Origin: Draconibacterium sp.
GTDB lineage: Bacteria > Bacteroidota > Bacteroidia > Bacteroidales > Prolixibacteraceae
NCBI GenBank assembly: GCA_027011835.1
Contig: JALUZN010000351.1
Span: 1-7,007, forward strand
DNA length: 7,007 nt
Direction of reading: 5' to 3'
Part shown: positions 5,747 through 7,007 of the stretch, one piece after another
Layout: the number at the start of each line of letters is the position of its first letter
Position numbering within the stretch: position 1 is the stretch's first letter
Program-made: the position numbers and the translations under genes
The notes under the pieces: generated by a model
Seen by the model: only the letters and a program-made list of their open reading frames with translations
The model's database searches: none
Told to the model about the DNA's origin: nothing

Positions 5747-6997
5747 TTAATCTAACTTATGAATTACCAGTCCCGAGCGCAATTTAGGCTCGAACCAGGT
5801 TGTTTTTGGTGGCATAATATTTCCGCTGTCGGCAATATTTATTAACTGCTGCATCGAAACCGGGAAGAGTGCAAAAGCCGCTTTCATTTCGCCACTGTCA
5901 ACACGTTTTTTTAGTTCGCCTAAACCACGTATTCCTCCTATAAAATCGATTCGTTTCGAGGTTCGCAAATCTTTAATATCGAGAATTGGGCTTAACACCT
6001 GATTCGAAAGAATGGTTACATCTAAAACGCCAATCGGGTCGGTATCGTCAAACGTCCCTTTTTTGGCTGTTAATTTATACCAGTTTCCCGAAAGATAGAG
6101 ACTGAATTCGTGTAGTTTTTCGGGTTTATAAACACCGGTGCCCATATTTTCCACATCGAAACCTTTCGAAAGTTCAGCAAGGAAATCAATGTCCGACAAA
6201 CCATTTAAATCGGTAACAGTCCGGTTGTAATCGATAATTTGCAACTGATTATCGGGAAAATGAACAGCCATAAAATAGTTGTATTCTTCGTTGCCGGTGT
6301 GATTTGGATTTTGTGCGGTTTTTTCGGCACCGATACGTGCTGCTGCTGCGGTGCGGTGGTGCCCGTCGGCAACATAAGTAAACGGAACTTTTTCAGCAAA
6401 AAGTTGTTCAATCCTGCTGTTTGTTTCGGCACTGTTAATGGCCCAGAAATGGTGTCCGAACCCATCTTCGGCAGTAAAATCGTAGTCGGCTTCGTTATTG
6501 GTTACAATATTCTCAACAATTTCGTCTATTTCCGAAACTGCCTTGTATGCAAAAAATACCGGTTCTATGTTGGCGTTTAAATAGCGGGTTAAAACCATCC
6601 TATCCTCCTCTTTTTCCGGACGGGTTAATTCGTGCTTTTTAATAATCCCGTTTTCGTAATCGGCACAAGCAGCCGCACCAACAATTCCGTATTGTGTGCG
6701 TCCGTTCATGGTTTGTGCATAAATATAATATTTAGGTTCGGCATCCTGAACCAACCACCCTTTTTCCTGAAAAAGATTAAAATTTTCTACTGCTTTATTG
6801 TAAACCGTTTCCGAATGAATATCGTCAACTGCCGGACATTCAATTTCAGCTTTTGTAATTCGCAGTAACGATTCGGGTTTCCCCTTGGCCATTTTTGCTG
6901 CCTCTTCCGAGTTCATTACATCGTAAGGTAAGCAAGCGAGATTCTCAACAATCTGCCGGGGAGGACGAACTCCTTTAAATGGTTTAACTATTGCCAT
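5747..6997 (-). CDS. DUF1015 (COG4198) family protein
   Basis: This is a complete 416-residue protein of the DUF1015 family, cytosolic, with no signal peptide or membrane segment. Family landmarks in order are PFKGVRPP (6-13), LPYDVM (23-28), a KHELTRPEKEEDR segment (121-133), VADGHHRTAAA (209-219), DFIGG (351-355) and the tail MPPKTTWFEPKLRSGL (395-410). The DGHHR loop resembles the phosphate-binding GxxR motif of ParB/sulfiredoxin-fold enzymes, a fold that includes the free serine kinases SerK and SbnI. A role in small-molecule phosphorylation or serine metabolism is therefore possible, but is inference. In other Bacteroidota I recall this gene beside serC and serA; those would lie past the right edge. 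Only 10 bases precede the ATG, so promoter and ribosome-binding site cannot be judged. The start is supported because the conserved N-terminal motif begins at residue 6. Confidence 0.9.
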   Translation of the reverse strand: MAIVKPFKGVRPPRQIVENLACLPYDVMNSEEAAKMAKGKPESLLRITKAEIECPAVDDIHSETVYNKAVENFNLFQEKGWLVQDAEPKYYIYAQTMNGRTQYGIVGAAACADYENGIIKKHELTRPEKEEDRMVLTRYLNANIEPVFFAYKAVSEIDEIVENIVTNNEADYDFTAEDGFGHHFWAINSAETNSRIEQLFAEKVPFTYVADGHHRTAAAARIGAEKTAQNPNHTGNEEYNYFMAVHFPDNQLQIIDYNRTVTDLNGLSDIDFLAELSKGFDVENMGTGVYKPEKLHEFSLYLSGNWYKLTAKKGTFDDTDPIGVLDVTILSNQVLSPILDIKDLRTSKRIDFIGGIRGLGELKKRVDSGEMKAAFALFPVSMQQLINIADSGNIMPPKTTWFEPKLRSGLVIHKLD

Positions 6998-7007
6998 AAT
7001 TATAGAT

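Noticed and set aside
6239..6580. Plus-strand 113-codon frame opposite the DUF1015 gene, with neighbours at 6632-6868 (plus) and 6205-6465 (minus)
   Set aside because: The overlapped DUF1015 frame is complete and carries conserved motifs throughout. The antisense frame is a shadow despite its hydrophobic look.
5747..6997. Co-transcription of the DUF1015 gene with the ATP-grasp gene as one operon
   Set aside because: A strong minus-strand intrinsic terminator at 5525-5564 and a 287-bp gap separate them, so linked transcription is unlikely apart from read-through.

Overview
The window looks like a chromosomal segment of a Bacteroidota bacterium. The signs are: a lipoprotein signal ending in a lipobox, an A-rich start region with no Shine-Dalgarno sequence on the first gene, AT-rich intergenic DNA around moderate-GC genes, and protein families at home in this phylum. 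A member of the Marinilabiliales/Prolixibacteraceae would fit, but that rank is a guess from overall style and not from a marker gene.

Layout. Positions 1-148 are an AT-rich leader. Positions 149-1915 (+) encode a predicted lipid-anchored M28 metallopeptidase with a PA insert and a C-terminal PDZ domain, closed by a strong intrinsic terminator (1939-1988). Positions 1989-2483 hold no convincing gene. They contain nested inverted repeats that look like one copy of a dispersed intergenic repeat (about 2111-2310), possibly inside a slightly larger unit bounded by 10-bp direct repeats. Positions 2484-5459 (-) encode a 991-residue protein with two tandem receiver-like domains, a PEP synthase/PPDK-type ATP-grasp domain and a conserved C-terminal block. 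It lacks the phosphohistidine swivel and PEP-binding barrel of true PEP synthases. Positions 5460-5746 contain its leader, a minus-strand intrinsic terminator and a long, nearly unbroken palindrome of about 165 bp. Positions 5747-6997 (-) encode a full-length DUF1015 (COG4198) protein whose upstream partners lie beyond the right edge.

How the parts relate. The peptidase and the ATP-grasp protein converge on the repeat-rich spacer and are probably unrelated in function. The DUF1015 gene and the ATP-grasp gene point the same way, but a strong terminator separates them, so they are probably separate transcription units. DUF1015 is the likely last gene of an operon entering from the right; serine-biosynthesis genes (serC/serA) are the neighbours I would expect there from other Bacteroidota, but this cannot be seen here.

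Most worth a second look: the receiver-receiver-ATP-grasp protein, which is likely to be misnamed PEP synthase; the long palindrome placed between a stop codon and its terminator; and the repeat element in the convergent spacer. No CRISPR array, tRNA, rRNA, phage gene or transposase was seen.
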